A DNA stretch of 64,000 nucleotides, from positions 1,612,001 to 1,676,000 of the forward strand of contig NZ_CP034157.1 in NCBI RefSeq assembly GCF_003860565.1. The letters are read 5' to 3'. The notes under the pieces were generated by a model. The model was not told where the DNA came from, made no database searches, and was given only the letters and a program-made list of their open reading frames with translations. A program made the position numbers and the translations under genes. This stretch comes from Cloacibacterium normanense (GTDB taxonomy: Bacteria > Bacteroidota > Bacteroidia > Flavobacteriales > Weeksellaceae). Shown here piece after piece: positions 52,997 through 61,532 of the stretch (its first letter is position 1; each line of letters opens with the position of its first letter).

Positions 52997-54811
52997 TTAT
53001 AATTTTTCAGAATAAAATTTATGTACACAATGTAAATTATCGTACATTATAAAGCACTTTTCTTTATAATCATCTCCATAAGGGCATTTCTCAATTCTAA
53101 GCTGTTTTATAGTATAAAATTCAATATTATTAACTATTTCATCACCGATTTTGTCTTTTTCTTCTAAGTTGTCAAAATTTAGTATGTTAATATTTACATC
53201 TTTATGACCAGTGTAAAATAATGATACAACAATTATTTTTTCAACCCTCTCGAAAAACTTTTTTTCTCTAGTTTCTTTACCCACTAATTTTCTAATAGTT
53301 CTACCATCGTTTACAACGTCTGTAATTAATAAAACTTGTCTATATTTACCTTTGGAATTATCAAAATTTAGTTTGTTTTCAAAATCATTATGGTCTTCCC
53401 ACCTATATGAATATGGAAGGTAGGTATAGGGAATAGAATATTTTATTGATGTTTTACTAGATATAATATTACCTTCGTATCCTAAACCGATTATTAAATC
53501 TGTATTTTTAACTAAATTCATTTTCTCTAAGACATCAATTATCGAATTTTTGATGAAATACAAATCTTCCTTATTCTCTAAAAGCTTTGCTGTATCAATC
53601 CAATTATGAGCACGCGAAGTTTCACTCCAATGAAAATGACCTTGATGGAATAATTTTTTTTCCTTGATAATATTGTATAGTTTATTTTGAATATCCTTGT
53701 TTTCATATTTTACAAGAGCTGTACTTTTCTGATAAACTAAGTTAGAAACAGTAGTTTCAATTTCATCATTTTCAGGAAGCTGGTCAATGGGGTTTACAGA
53801 AATAAGATTTTCCAATTTTCGAAATTCAAATGAATTTTTTTCTAAGCCTTTTATTTCTTCAGAATTAATTTTAATCCAATTTCCGAAATTTGATTCAGTA
53901 TTACCATTTACTTTATGCAATACATAAATATTATTTAATAATGATAAACAATTATTAGAATCAATAATTTCATAAATTTTGAAAGAAGCATCAATAGAGT
54001 TTTTACTACTAAATACACCACTATCACTTATTATAATACCTTCTCTATTTGCAAGATTTTTAGAATTATGTGTATGCTCATTACCATTTAAGATACATTT
54101 AATATTGAATCTTTCAAAAAGAGCAATTAGATCCTTTTTATTTTCTTTTTCCCACTGTCCAAAATGGGAATCTTCATGCTCTCCTTCAAGATTGTGATGA
54201 AAACATAATATTAATTCTTCGTAAGGAAAAGTTTTTTTGATTTCTTTTAATTCTTCCTCTAAAATATCTATTGGTATATAACCATGGCCACCATTTTGAT
54301 TAACTTTATAATTTGAATTGAGAGCTAACAAAACGATATTCCCAATAGTAATAGTGTCAAAAATTATTTTGTCAAATTCAAAATCTATTTTTTTAAATTT
54401 TTTGTAAAAATTATTAAAATTTTTAAATTTTATTTTATTTAAAAATTCAAGTGAATCTGTAGCATTATCTTTTCTAAGTTCTTCTTTTATAGAATCTCTA
54501 TGAGCATCATGATCACCAGGAATTAATAATAATCTATCAGAATCAATTTCTAACTCTGTTAATATATGAGAGATAATTCTTTCTCCTTCTTCAAATTCAA
54601 TTTGTTCAGCAATATTGGTAATGTCTCCTGTAATGACTAAATATTTATTTCTACATGTATAAGCTTTTATTTTATCGAGAAATTGATTAATAAAACTTAA
54701 ATTTTGAGTGCTAGGATTACAAGTCAAATATGTATCTGAATTTGCATATCCAAATGTCCTACTTTGATCAGAAATATGTAAATCAGAAATATGTATAATT
54801 ATATCATTCAT
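52997..54811 (-). CDS. Metallophosphoesterase fused to phosphoribosyltransferase-like domain
   Basis: The protein has 604 residues. The N-terminal calcineurin-like phosphoesterase (1-270) has all metal motifs: D10/H12 in ISDLHIS, GD at 62-63, GDHD at 99-102, HH at 205-206, and GNEHTH at 243-248. The C-terminal part (about 385-600) is PRTase-like: LIIGLGYEGNII and the PRPP loop VLLITDVVNDGRTI (493-506). It could hydrolyse a phosphodiester or phosphate and handle a ribosyl-phosphate ligand. It overlaps the 54804 gene by 8 bases; last gene of the operon. Confidence 0.82.
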   Translation of the reverse strand: MNDIIIHISDLHISDQSRTFGYANSDTYLTCNPSTQNLSFINQFLDKIKAYTCRNKYLVITGDITNIAEQIEFEEGERIISHILTELEIDSDRLLLIPGDHDAHRDSIKEELRKDNATDSLEFLNKIKFKNFNNFYKKFKKIDFEFDKIIFDTITIGNIVLLALNSNYKVNQNGGHGYIPIDILEEELKEIKKTFPYEELILCFHHNLEGEHEDSHFGQWEKENKKDLIALFERFNIKCILNGNEHTHNSKNLANREGIIISDSGVFSSKNSIDASFKIYEIIDSNNCLSLLNNIYVLHKVNGNTESNFGNWIKINSEEIKGLEKNSFEFRKLENLISVNPIDQLPENDEIETTVSNLVYQKSTALVKYENKDIQNKLYNIIKEKKLFHQGHFHWSETSRAHNWIDTAKLLENKEDLYFIKNSIIDVLEKMNLVKNTDLIIGLGYEGNIISSKTSIKYSIPYTYLPYSYRWEDHNDFENKLNFDNSKGKYRQVLLITDVVNDGRTIRKLVGKETREKKFFERVEKIIVVSLFYTGHKDVNINILNFDNLEEKDKIGDEIVNNIEFYTIKQLRIEKCPYGDDYKEKCFIMYDNLHCVHKFYSEKL

Positions 54812-55901
54812 TATCTTCTTTTTTAGACTTTAAATTAGTAGATATATAATATCCTAATTCTTCATTATTGTCTCTATCAATAGAAAAAATGGCAATTGTC
54901 GCATCTCTTCTATTAATGTCTTTCTTTTTTAAAGTTTCTGTTTTAATAAGTGAAACGTTTCCTAAATATTTTCCTCCTAAGAATTCGATTATATTCTTTA
55001 CAATTTTAACTTCTGTACCTAAACAAACTAAATCGGAAACGACAATATAATTTCTATTTTCTATAATATTCTTATTTAATGAATTATAAATACGATTTAT
55101 CGGGCCAATTTTATCAAGAATTAAAATGTCCAGTTTCAAAAGATTCGACAATATTGAAGTGATATATGAACTATTTAAGCTCTGACAAACCAAAATTGGA
55201 GGATTATATTCTTGCAAATTACCTTCACCATAAAAAGGAATAGGCCCATTTTCTCTCCATTCTTTAAGTATTTTTAGAGACAATTTATAAATTGAGTAGA
55301 TACAAAGAGCTTTCTGTTCAGAGATAAATTTCTTAATATTAATATATGAATCTAAATAAACATAAGACGATGTATGAGGTTCACCATGTTTTTCTATATA
55401 AGGTTTTAATTCTTTAATAAACTCTTTTTCAAACAATCCATCTATTTTAAAACCATCCTCAAAAAAATTAATTGACGAATCCTCAAAAAGATAAAATTTT
55501 TTGAAACCAGTCTTTTTTCGAGGTTTTAAAGTTCCCTTATCAAAGAACAAAATATCTGTTCTAACATTATTTGAATTATTCATTGAATCAAATCCAAATT
55601 TCACAATCAATTCTTCTGTGATGTTTAATAACGCAATTTTAAACCCTTCCTTTTTAAGTTGAGTAAAGTATCTGTTTATGTTAGGTTGTTCTCCTTCAAT
55701 GTGCTTTAAGTCAAATGCTATATTCAACTGAACCTTACCACTCTTTTCAATATCATCAATGACTCTCTCAATTGTTATGGATTGTAATCTATCACAAAAT
55801 ATACCATTATTATTCTCTTCAATGAAATTTGATGTAATAACTTCTTCACTATGTAAATTATAATAAATGAAGTTTTCTGCATTTAATTTTGAAATTATCA
55901 T
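54804..55901 (-). CDS. STAS-like/phosphoribosyltransferase-like protein
   Basis: The protein has 365 residues. Residues 40-105 (SITIERVIDDIEKSGKVQLN, IAFDLKHI, FKIALLNITEEL) alternate beta/alpha as in STAS domains. Residues 230-320 resemble a PRTase, with the loop YIVVSDLVCLGTEVKIV (285-301) in place of the usual D-D-x-x-x-T-G; the altered acidic pair suggests ligand binding more than catalysis. It overlaps its downstream partner by 8 bases and lies 6 bases after the GHKL gene. Confidence 0.65.
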   Translation of the reverse strand: MIISKLNAENFIYYNLHSEEVITSNFIEENNNGIFCDRLQSITIERVIDDIEKSGKVQLNIAFDLKHIEGEQPNINRYFTQLKKEGFKIALLNITEELIVKFGFDSMNNSNNVRTDILFFDKGTLKPRKKTGFKKFYLFEDSSINFFEDGFKIDGLFEKEFIKELKPYIEKHGEPHTSSYVYLDSYINIKKFISEQKALCIYSIYKLSLKILKEWRENGPIPFYGEGNLQEYNPPILVCQSLNSSYITSILSNLLKLDILILDKIGPINRIYNSLNKNIIENRNYIVVSDLVCLGTEVKIVKNIIEFLGGKYLGNVSLIKTETLKKKDINRRDATIAIFSIDRDNNEELGYYISTNLKSKKEDNE

Positions 55902-55907
55902 AGTTTA

Positions 55908-57101
55908 CTAGTTTGGAATTTCAACTTCAATGTGAACTCCTTTAAATTTTACGTTGTAAAATCTAATAGATGAGAATTTAGTTTCTTCGGAGTAATACTT
56001 AACTATTGCTTTAATTACCTTTACAAAATGCTCTGTTAATATACTTTTAGAATTCAATATTGTTTTTTCATATTCACTTTTTGTGAGTTTACCTAATTCA
56101 TATAAATTGTGTATTTCCAATATTTTATCACGTAGTTCATTTAGAGAAGTTATGTATTTGAAAATTCTATTAGATATAATTATTTGACAATTATTTGTGT
56201 GTAACCTAAAGTATCCATTACTCTTAAGTACCACATTTAACATCAAATCAAATAGTCCTTTTCTTTCCTTTAATGAAGAAAAATATAGAATTTCAAAAAT
56301 TTCTATTAAATTTTCAACAAAATACTTATTTAAGGTACTATTTAATTCTAACTTAATAGAATTTTCAAGCTCATTTTTTTCATAATAAAAAGGGAAATTT
56401 TGTTTTTTCGATAAAGAATTTTTAAATCCAATACCATTATCAGAAATTGAGAATTTCGTCTGATATTTATCTACAAACATCATGGCATATGTTGTAGATT
56501 GAGAATGTATTACACCATTAGTAATTAATTCTGAAAGTATATTAATATATTCATTGTGATTTTTGACTGTATTTTCATTATCGTATAATAGGTCATGAAA
56601 ATGAGTTTGTACATTGTAAGATACAATTGAATTTACTTTATCTCTTAGTAAAATTTCATTTGATTGTTTAAAATCTATATTAGGAAAATCCTTTTTCCTA
56701 TAAGCTCTAATTATATGTTCTTTACGTATTTCGTTTCCTAGAAATGCACCAAGATAATTTGAATTATAAATAAGAATATCATTTTCTTTTGCTATTCTAA
56801 AAAATCCCTCTAGATATAAAAATTCTAAAACTTTAATTGTAGCATGATTATTATTCAAATAAAGCTCTAAAGGTTTCTTATGGAATTTACTTAATTGCTC
56901 TATTATACTTAGTAATAAAGGGGTTGATATTGGATCAATTCTGTAAGTTGAATTAAAAATATCAGTATCTCCTTTCTGAAAAAGTAGAAACTTAATCTCA
57001 TCGGTCTTATTACCCCTATAGAATTCAGCTAATTTTGGTAAAAATTCAGTATAAAAAACTAAAGGTGTGAAATTAACTCCATCGTCTAAAATTGGTATCA
57101 T
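55908..57101 (-). CDS. GHKL (HATPase) protein with N-terminal STAS-like region
   Basis: The protein has 397 residues. The ATP-binding Bergerat fold shows the N-box SELITNGVIHS (E191, N195) and G1 box SISDNGIGF (D221, G223, G225), followed by a long helical insert and a C-terminal beta strand (FKGVHIEVEI). Residues 55-112 look STAS-like. The pairing of HATPase and STAS recalls anti-sigma/anti-anti-sigma switches, but a His-phosphoacceptor domain is absent. First gene of the three-gene operon; a repeat copy precedes it. Confidence 0.75.
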   Translation of the reverse strand: MIPILDDGVNFTPLVFYTEFLPKLAEFYRGNKTDEIKFLLFQKGDTDIFNSTYRIDPISTPLLLSIIEQLSKFHKKPLELYLNNNHATIKVLEFLYLEGFFRIAKENDILIYNSNYLGAFLGNEIRKEHIIRAYRKKDFPNIDFKQSNEILLRDKVNSIVSYNVQTHFHDLLYDNENTVKNHNEYINILSELITNGVIHSQSTTYAMMFVDKYQTKFSISDNGIGFKNSLSKKQNFPFYYEKNELENSIKLELNSTLNKYFVENLIEIFEILYFSSLKERKGLFDLMLNVVLKSNGYFRLHTNNCQIIISNRIFKYITSLNELRDKILEIHNLYELGKLTKSEYEKTILNSKSILTEHFVKVIKAIVKYYSEETKFSSIRFYNVKFKGVHIEVEIPN

Positions 57102-57112
57102 TGATTCTATAT

Positions 57113-57275
57113 AACTGATTTTTAATAATCGAACATAACACTCAAATTAACAAATTACATTTATAATACTGTATAATCAATTAAATATTTGCTTGTCAGT
57201 GATTGTGAGCATTTGTTTGAGTTCGGTATTTGAGTTTATGTTTATTAGTTTAAAACAAATTTAATTAAAAAAAAT
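57113..57275 (-). repeat. Dispersed intergenic repeat, truncated right end
   Basis: It starts TAATCGAACATAACACTCAA, then TGTATAATCAATTAAATATT and GTTTATTAGTTTAAAACAAA; the CGGATT/CATCGG box is missing, replaced by AT-rich DNA before the 57331 terminator. It marks the upstream limit of the operon 52997-57101. Confidence 0.7.
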
Positions 57276-57328
57276 TAAACTCTAAAGGCTAATGTTTTAA
57301 TTCTGAATTAAATCGAATTAAATTCAAA

Positions 57329-57356
57329 AAAAATCTATCTCTGTAGAGATAGATTT
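57329..57356 (-). terminator. Intrinsic terminator
   Basis: A perfect 12-bp arm pair (57331-57342 with 57345-57356) with CTGTAG at the centre is followed on the minus strand by T8. It ends the 57362-59002 gene. Confidence 0.8.
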
Positions 57357-57361
57357 GAATG

Positions 57362-59002
57362 TTATTTTTTGAGGAGTTTTGTCTGGTAGGTTTTGTCTCC
57401 GATTTTTAGGTTGATGAAGTATAATCCTTTTGGATATGCTGTAAGGTCTATAGGAGCATCTTTCAGTTGGGTAAAATGTTTCTCTACGACTTTGTTTCCT
57501 GCTACGTTGAAAACGGTATATGAGCCACTTTGGTTGGCAGTACGACTGTCTGATTTGATGTAAGCGATATCGGCTGTTGGGTTTGGATATGCAATGAGTT
57601 GATGATTCTGCTGTGCAAATTCTGTGGCATTGAGAACACCCCCTGCGAAATTGTAGAGGTAAGCGAATGCTTGGAAATATTGGTCGGTTACAATTTTATC
57701 GTGAATGATAAGGGTATTTTCATCATTTCTGGTTTCTGCAGAAGTGGACCAGTTGTGAGAACCTGTCAAGACTTGAGGGTCTGAACCGGCATTGTAATTG
57801 TCTACCAACATAAATTTATGGTGGAGAATTCCAGCTCCTGAATATTTTACCACTTTTGTTGTTCCGATAGCAGTCTGTAAAGCTGCAAAATCATTTCCTG
57901 TTGGGTTTTGACTATCGAAAACTGCATTGATGGTTGATAAACCTGAATTGTATTTATTGATTAAAGCATCGCGGATGTCGTCTCTAGTGATGAGCATATC
58001 TGCAATTTCTATATCTGTATTGGCTGAGTTGATGACATTCACAATTTTGGCTGTCACCCCATCAGAAGGGCTGAAATAGGCATTGACTACTTTGCCCCCA
58101 ATCACAAAATTGTGAGGGGTATTGTCTGTTTTATATGGTCCGAATTTAGAAAGGGTGGTATTTGGTGTGAGGGAATTTGAGCCCCACATTTCTTCGAACT
58201 CGATTTTATAAGCTTGTGCTAAGGCTTGGTCTTGAATAGCAATGGCATTGTTTTTATCGGGACCATCAATTTGAACGGCAGTCCAGTTGGTAGAACCCGT
58301 CCACACCCAAGGGGTATTCGGGTCTGAGCTGTCGGCATCGAAAATGACAAATTTATTGTGCATAATACCATAGTCAGACGTTGTAGGACTAGGTAATTTT
58401 GGAATGGCAGGATTGAGCAAAGGAATCATCACACTAGAAGTGCTGCCGTCATAGATTACTCTTACTTTTACCCCACGAGCATACGCACTGTTGATTGCCC
58501 CTGCAATTCCAGTAGAACTATCTGGAGAGTAACTGTTGTAAATGGCAATATCTAGGGTGCTTTGACAAGCGTTGATGTAATCAATCAGTTTGTTATCCAG
58601 TTGGTCTGCCAAGTTTACAGCATTTTGATATTGTGCCAAGGTATTGTTTACGGTATGATTGAAATAGACATTCATCACTCCACTAGATGCTGATTTGGCT
58701 ACAATGTAATTGGCTTTTGCAGTTCTGGAAGTATCGTCATTAAAGGTATATTCCAGTTTGATAACCTGTGCAGGATTGAGGCTGTCTAACACAAATGTGT
58801 TTTGGTTCGTTGCCTGTGCAATTCTCTTTTGGGTTTGAGTTTTGCCATCAAAAGCTTTGAGAGAAACGTCTTTATTGAAGGTTACTTCTATTTTATTGTC
58901 CTTGTAATGTAAGGTGTAATCTGATTCTTGAATCGTCTGAGCGTAAGTGCTCACACTGAATAATGCGGTTGCAAAAAATAAGTTGGTAAATGTTTTGTTC
59001 AT
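57362..59002 (-). CDS. Secreted phospholipase-D-like protein with T9SS sorting domain
   Basis: The protein has 546 residues and a signal peptide ending VSTYAQ. Two PLD motifs: MHNKFVIFDADSSD...TGSTNW and LHHKFMLVDNYNAGSD...TGSHNW (HxK plus N). The C-terminal ~75 residues are a type IX secretion sorting domain (IAYPNPTADIAYI, YPKGLYFINLKIG, KLLKK). It is exported to the surface or outside and may cleave phospholipids or nucleic acid; PLD nucleases such as Nuc have the same motifs. It carries its own terminator. Confidence 0.9.
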   Translation of the reverse strand: MNKTFTNLFFATALFSVSTYAQTIQESDYTLHYKDNKIEVTFNKDVSLKAFDGKTQTQKRIAQATNQNTFVLDSLNPAQVIKLEYTFNDDTSRTAKANYIVAKSASSGVMNVYFNHTVNNTLAQYQNAVNLADQLDNKLIDYINACQSTLDIAIYNSYSPDSSTGIAGAINSAYARGVKVRVIYDGSTSSVMIPLLNPAIPKLPSPTTSDYGIMHNKFVIFDADSSDPNTPWVWTGSTNWTAVQIDGPDKNNAIAIQDQALAQAYKIEFEEMWGSNSLTPNTTLSKFGPYKTDNTPHNFVIGGKVVNAYFSPSDGVTAKIVNVINSANTDIEIADMLITRDDIRDALINKYNSGLSTINAVFDSQNPTGNDFAALQTAIGTTKVVKYSGAGILHHKFMLVDNYNAGSDPQVLTGSHNWSTSAETRNDENTLIIHDKIVTDQYFQAFAYLYNFAGGVLNATEFAQQNHQLIAYPNPTADIAYIKSDSRTANQSGSYTVFNVAGNKVVEKHFTQLKDAPIDLTAYPKGLYFINLKIGDKTYQTKLLKK

Positions 59003-59059
59003 ATACTGCTATTTCTACAAATTTAAACAATATTTCCTTTGGCCATGATATGAAATAAA

Positions 59060-59302
59060 ATGGTTATTTTTACTTTGAAAAATGAAAATATGGTGGAACT
59101 TACCTCAACGGAAAAGAAAATAATCGCCTTGTTGAAAAAGGGTCAACAACAGGCTGAAATAGCTGAATATTTTAGAAATAATGAAAGGTTTAATATTAAT
59201 TCACAATCTGCGGTAGAGAAAGTCATTATGGGACTTAAAAAGAAGTTTGGTGTGAAAACGATATTTCAATTGGGTGTGGCAATTTGTAAGGTTGAAAATT
59301 GA
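59060..59302 (+). CDS. LuxR-type (GerE) helix-turn-helix protein
   Basis: The protein has 80 residues, essentially a single GerE HTH: LTSTEKKIIALLKKGQQQAE then SAVEKVIMGLKKKFGVKTIF. A second ATG at 59090 (MVELTSTE) fits the domain boundary and may be the real start. No receiver domain. Divergent from the PLD-like gene. The target is unknown. Confidence 0.7.
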   Translation: MVIFTLKNENMVELTSTEKKIIALLKKGQQQAEIAEYFRNNERFNINSQSAVEKVIMGLKKKFGVKTIFQLGVAICKVEN

Positions 59303-59377
59303 GTTTTAAAGAAATAATTTATAACTTTGAAGTTCTTCGACAAATAGGGAAAAAATTGTGAGCTTTTGCTCATGGTT

Positions 59378-59592
59378 ACCACTCATTTTTTGAGTGGTTT
59401 TTTTGTGGGTTTAAATGACTTCAACAACTGAAAATATCATTGACAAAGTAAATGATGGGTATTGTAATTTTTCTATTGTAATTTTTAGATAATTTCTGAT
59501 ATATACATATATATTTGTGCCATACGATAACTGTTTCTTTAGGTTATCATGGTTATTAGTTTTTGCCACCCGGTCATGGGTGGTTTTTTTAT
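59378..59592 (+). terminator. Two intrinsic terminators in a gene-free stretch
   Basis: The first (59378-59385 with 59391-59398, ACCACTCA/TGAGTGGT) is followed by T8; the second (59566-59571 with 59578-59583, CCACCC/GGGTGG) by T7. Nothing coding is supported between 59303 and 59741. A CAGCCCCTCCTAAAGGAGG hairpin repeat at 59599-59620 also occurs near 23335. Confidence 0.7.
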
Positions 59593-59741
59593 GCCTCCAC
59601 CAGCCCCTCCTAAAGGAGGGGAGAAAATTGAAAAAAAAAGTTTGAATTCAATAGAAAATATTTTTGCAGTTGTTCTAGGCGATAGAAAACTAACTAAATC
59701 CGCTTTTTTTCTTGTTAAGGAGAAGCGGGGAAATTATAAGT

Positions 59742-61433
59742 TTAATTTTTCAAACCAAACTTATAATAATCATCTGGAAGTGCTTTTTCATTAAATTTTA
59801 ATTTGCCTAACCAATAAAGTTTATCAAAATCACCTTGTTCATATGGAGAAAAGGTTAAATGGATATCTTCAGCTTCAGCTAATTTTTTAAAGTTGGATGG
59901 ATTTTGTAAATAGCAAGCACAAACATCAAGTTCATCAATCGAATACATTCTATCGTGCATTTGTCTTCTACAATCTAAAAAGTCAAAAAAATTATTGATA
60001 TGATTTTTCGATTTTAATTGTAACGTTTTTAAAAATACTTCTAAATCATCAATATAAACCGACCAAGGATAATCTATATCGTCTTCCTTCTCTAACAATA
60101 AACCTAAATCAGTTTGTATACAGCCAAATCTTTCTAATGTTACAACAATTGAAAATACATTATTGATTTCAGAAGGATTAATAGCTTGTAGTACTTTTTT
60201 ACGATAATTTTTCAAATGAAAAACTTCATCAGAATAAAAGAAATCCTCTACTCTTTTACATTGATCAAAGCCATATTGAATAGAATTTTCAAAATCTGAT
60301 TTCAATCTGTCAATAGCCTTATCTACGTCCCTAAAAGGCTCACGTAGTTTTGAAGCTTTAACTTCTATAATAATAGCATTTCCCTTATATATGATTAAAA
60401 AATCTTGCTCGTAATTATCAATTACATAATAATTCTCAAAAAAATTGGAATGTTTACTGGCAAAGAAAGATTTAAACATGTCACTAACCTTATTTTCTAA
60501 AGTTTTTTCTCTGTGCTTCCTTAATTTAACATTGGTATTATTATCATTAAATAGATGTGTATAAAGAATTTTATAAATAGCAATAGGTAATTGTTTACCA
60601 TATAAGCTTAAATAATTACCATTAGAAAGTTTCAAAAACGGTGTCTTTTCAAATATACTTTCAGCAGTATAATATCTTATAGAATTGTCAGATACTGGCA
60701 CTATTGAAACTAATTTTAGAAGTTTATCAACTTTTTCAGCATCAAGCCTATGATACAAATCAGATGCTGAAAATATTAAATATGCATATGTTTTATAATT
60801 AAATGAATCTAATGCATCTTGAATTTTCTTTGGCATTAAATCATATGAAGCAGAGACACTCATTTTGCCACCTTGAATTCTATCATTAAAATCTGCAAAT
60901 TCTTTAGTAAACATAAACTCCATAGTTTGCTTCCCACGAATTAAAGAAATTAATTCAATCTCTTTACAAGCTTCAATAAGAAAATCAATATCAAACCCAA
61001 AATCTGAAGTTATCTTTTCATCAAAAGGAGAAAACACCCTTCTTAATTTCTCTAAATCCTGTTCAACATAGCTTAGCACACCATTATCAAAATGATTCCT
61101 AACAGCCATTTCGTGAATTACGGATTCTTTAGTATAATTATTTAAATCTTGTGGGTAAATATTTTTTTTTATCTCATCAAGTTTATCTGCAATTAGATGT
61201 AATCCATCAAATGGAAACTCAAACTTTTCCTTTCCTTTTTTGTCAGAAAATGCATTCAATGAAATTAAGTATAGAAAATCTTTAAGTTTAGAACCAAATC
61301 TATTTATTCCTATATCAGCTGCAGGGTCAATATTTTTTTTAATAAAAAAAGCTAAAGATCCTGCAAAGCTTTCGGTATCATATTGAGATACTAAATCTTG
61401 AAGTTCGTTTATTTTGTTTTCAATATCCTTCAT
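59742..61433 (-). CDS. PD-(D/E)XK nuclease-like protein, partner of OLD gene
   Basis: The protein has 563 residues. The C-terminal part holds a restriction-endonuclease-like core: E313 in TLENKVSDMF, D344 in YEQDFLIIY, and E357/K359 in NAIIIEVKASKL. The N-terminal 300 residues are helical and unassigned. It lies 99 bases downstream of the OLD-family gene on the same strand and is likely expressed with it. Its nuclease role is inferred from the motif. Confidence 0.7.
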   Translation of the reverse strand: MKDIENKINELQDLVSQYDTESFAGSLAFFIKKNIDPAADIGINRFGSKLKDFLYLISLNAFSDKKGKEKFEFPFDGLHLIADKLDEIKKNIYPQDLNNYTKESVIHEMAVRNHFDNGVLSYVEQDLEKLRRVFSPFDEKITSDFGFDIDFLIEACKEIELISLIRGKQTMEFMFTKEFADFNDRIQGGKMSVSASYDLMPKKIQDALDSFNYKTYAYLIFSASDLYHRLDAEKVDKLLKLVSIVPVSDNSIRYYTAESIFEKTPFLKLSNGNYLSLYGKQLPIAIYKILYTHLFNDNNTNVKLRKHREKTLENKVSDMFKSFFASKHSNFFENYYVIDNYEQDFLIIYKGNAIIIEVKASKLREPFRDVDKAIDRLKSDFENSIQYGFDQCKRVEDFFYSDEVFHLKNYRKKVLQAINPSEINNVFSIVVTLERFGCIQTDLGLLLEKEDDIDYPWSVYIDDLEVFLKTLQLKSKNHINNFFDFLDCRRQMHDRMYSIDELDVCACYLQNPSNFKKLAEAEDIHLTFSPYEQGDFDKLYWLGKLKFNEKALPDDYYKFGLKN

Positions 61434-61532
61434 ATATTTCTCATTAGCTTTTTCAGGCTACATCTGTGTAAATGAAAAGGAGTTATTTGTATGAATATCT
61501 CCTTTATCATTAATTAAAAAAAGTGATAATAT

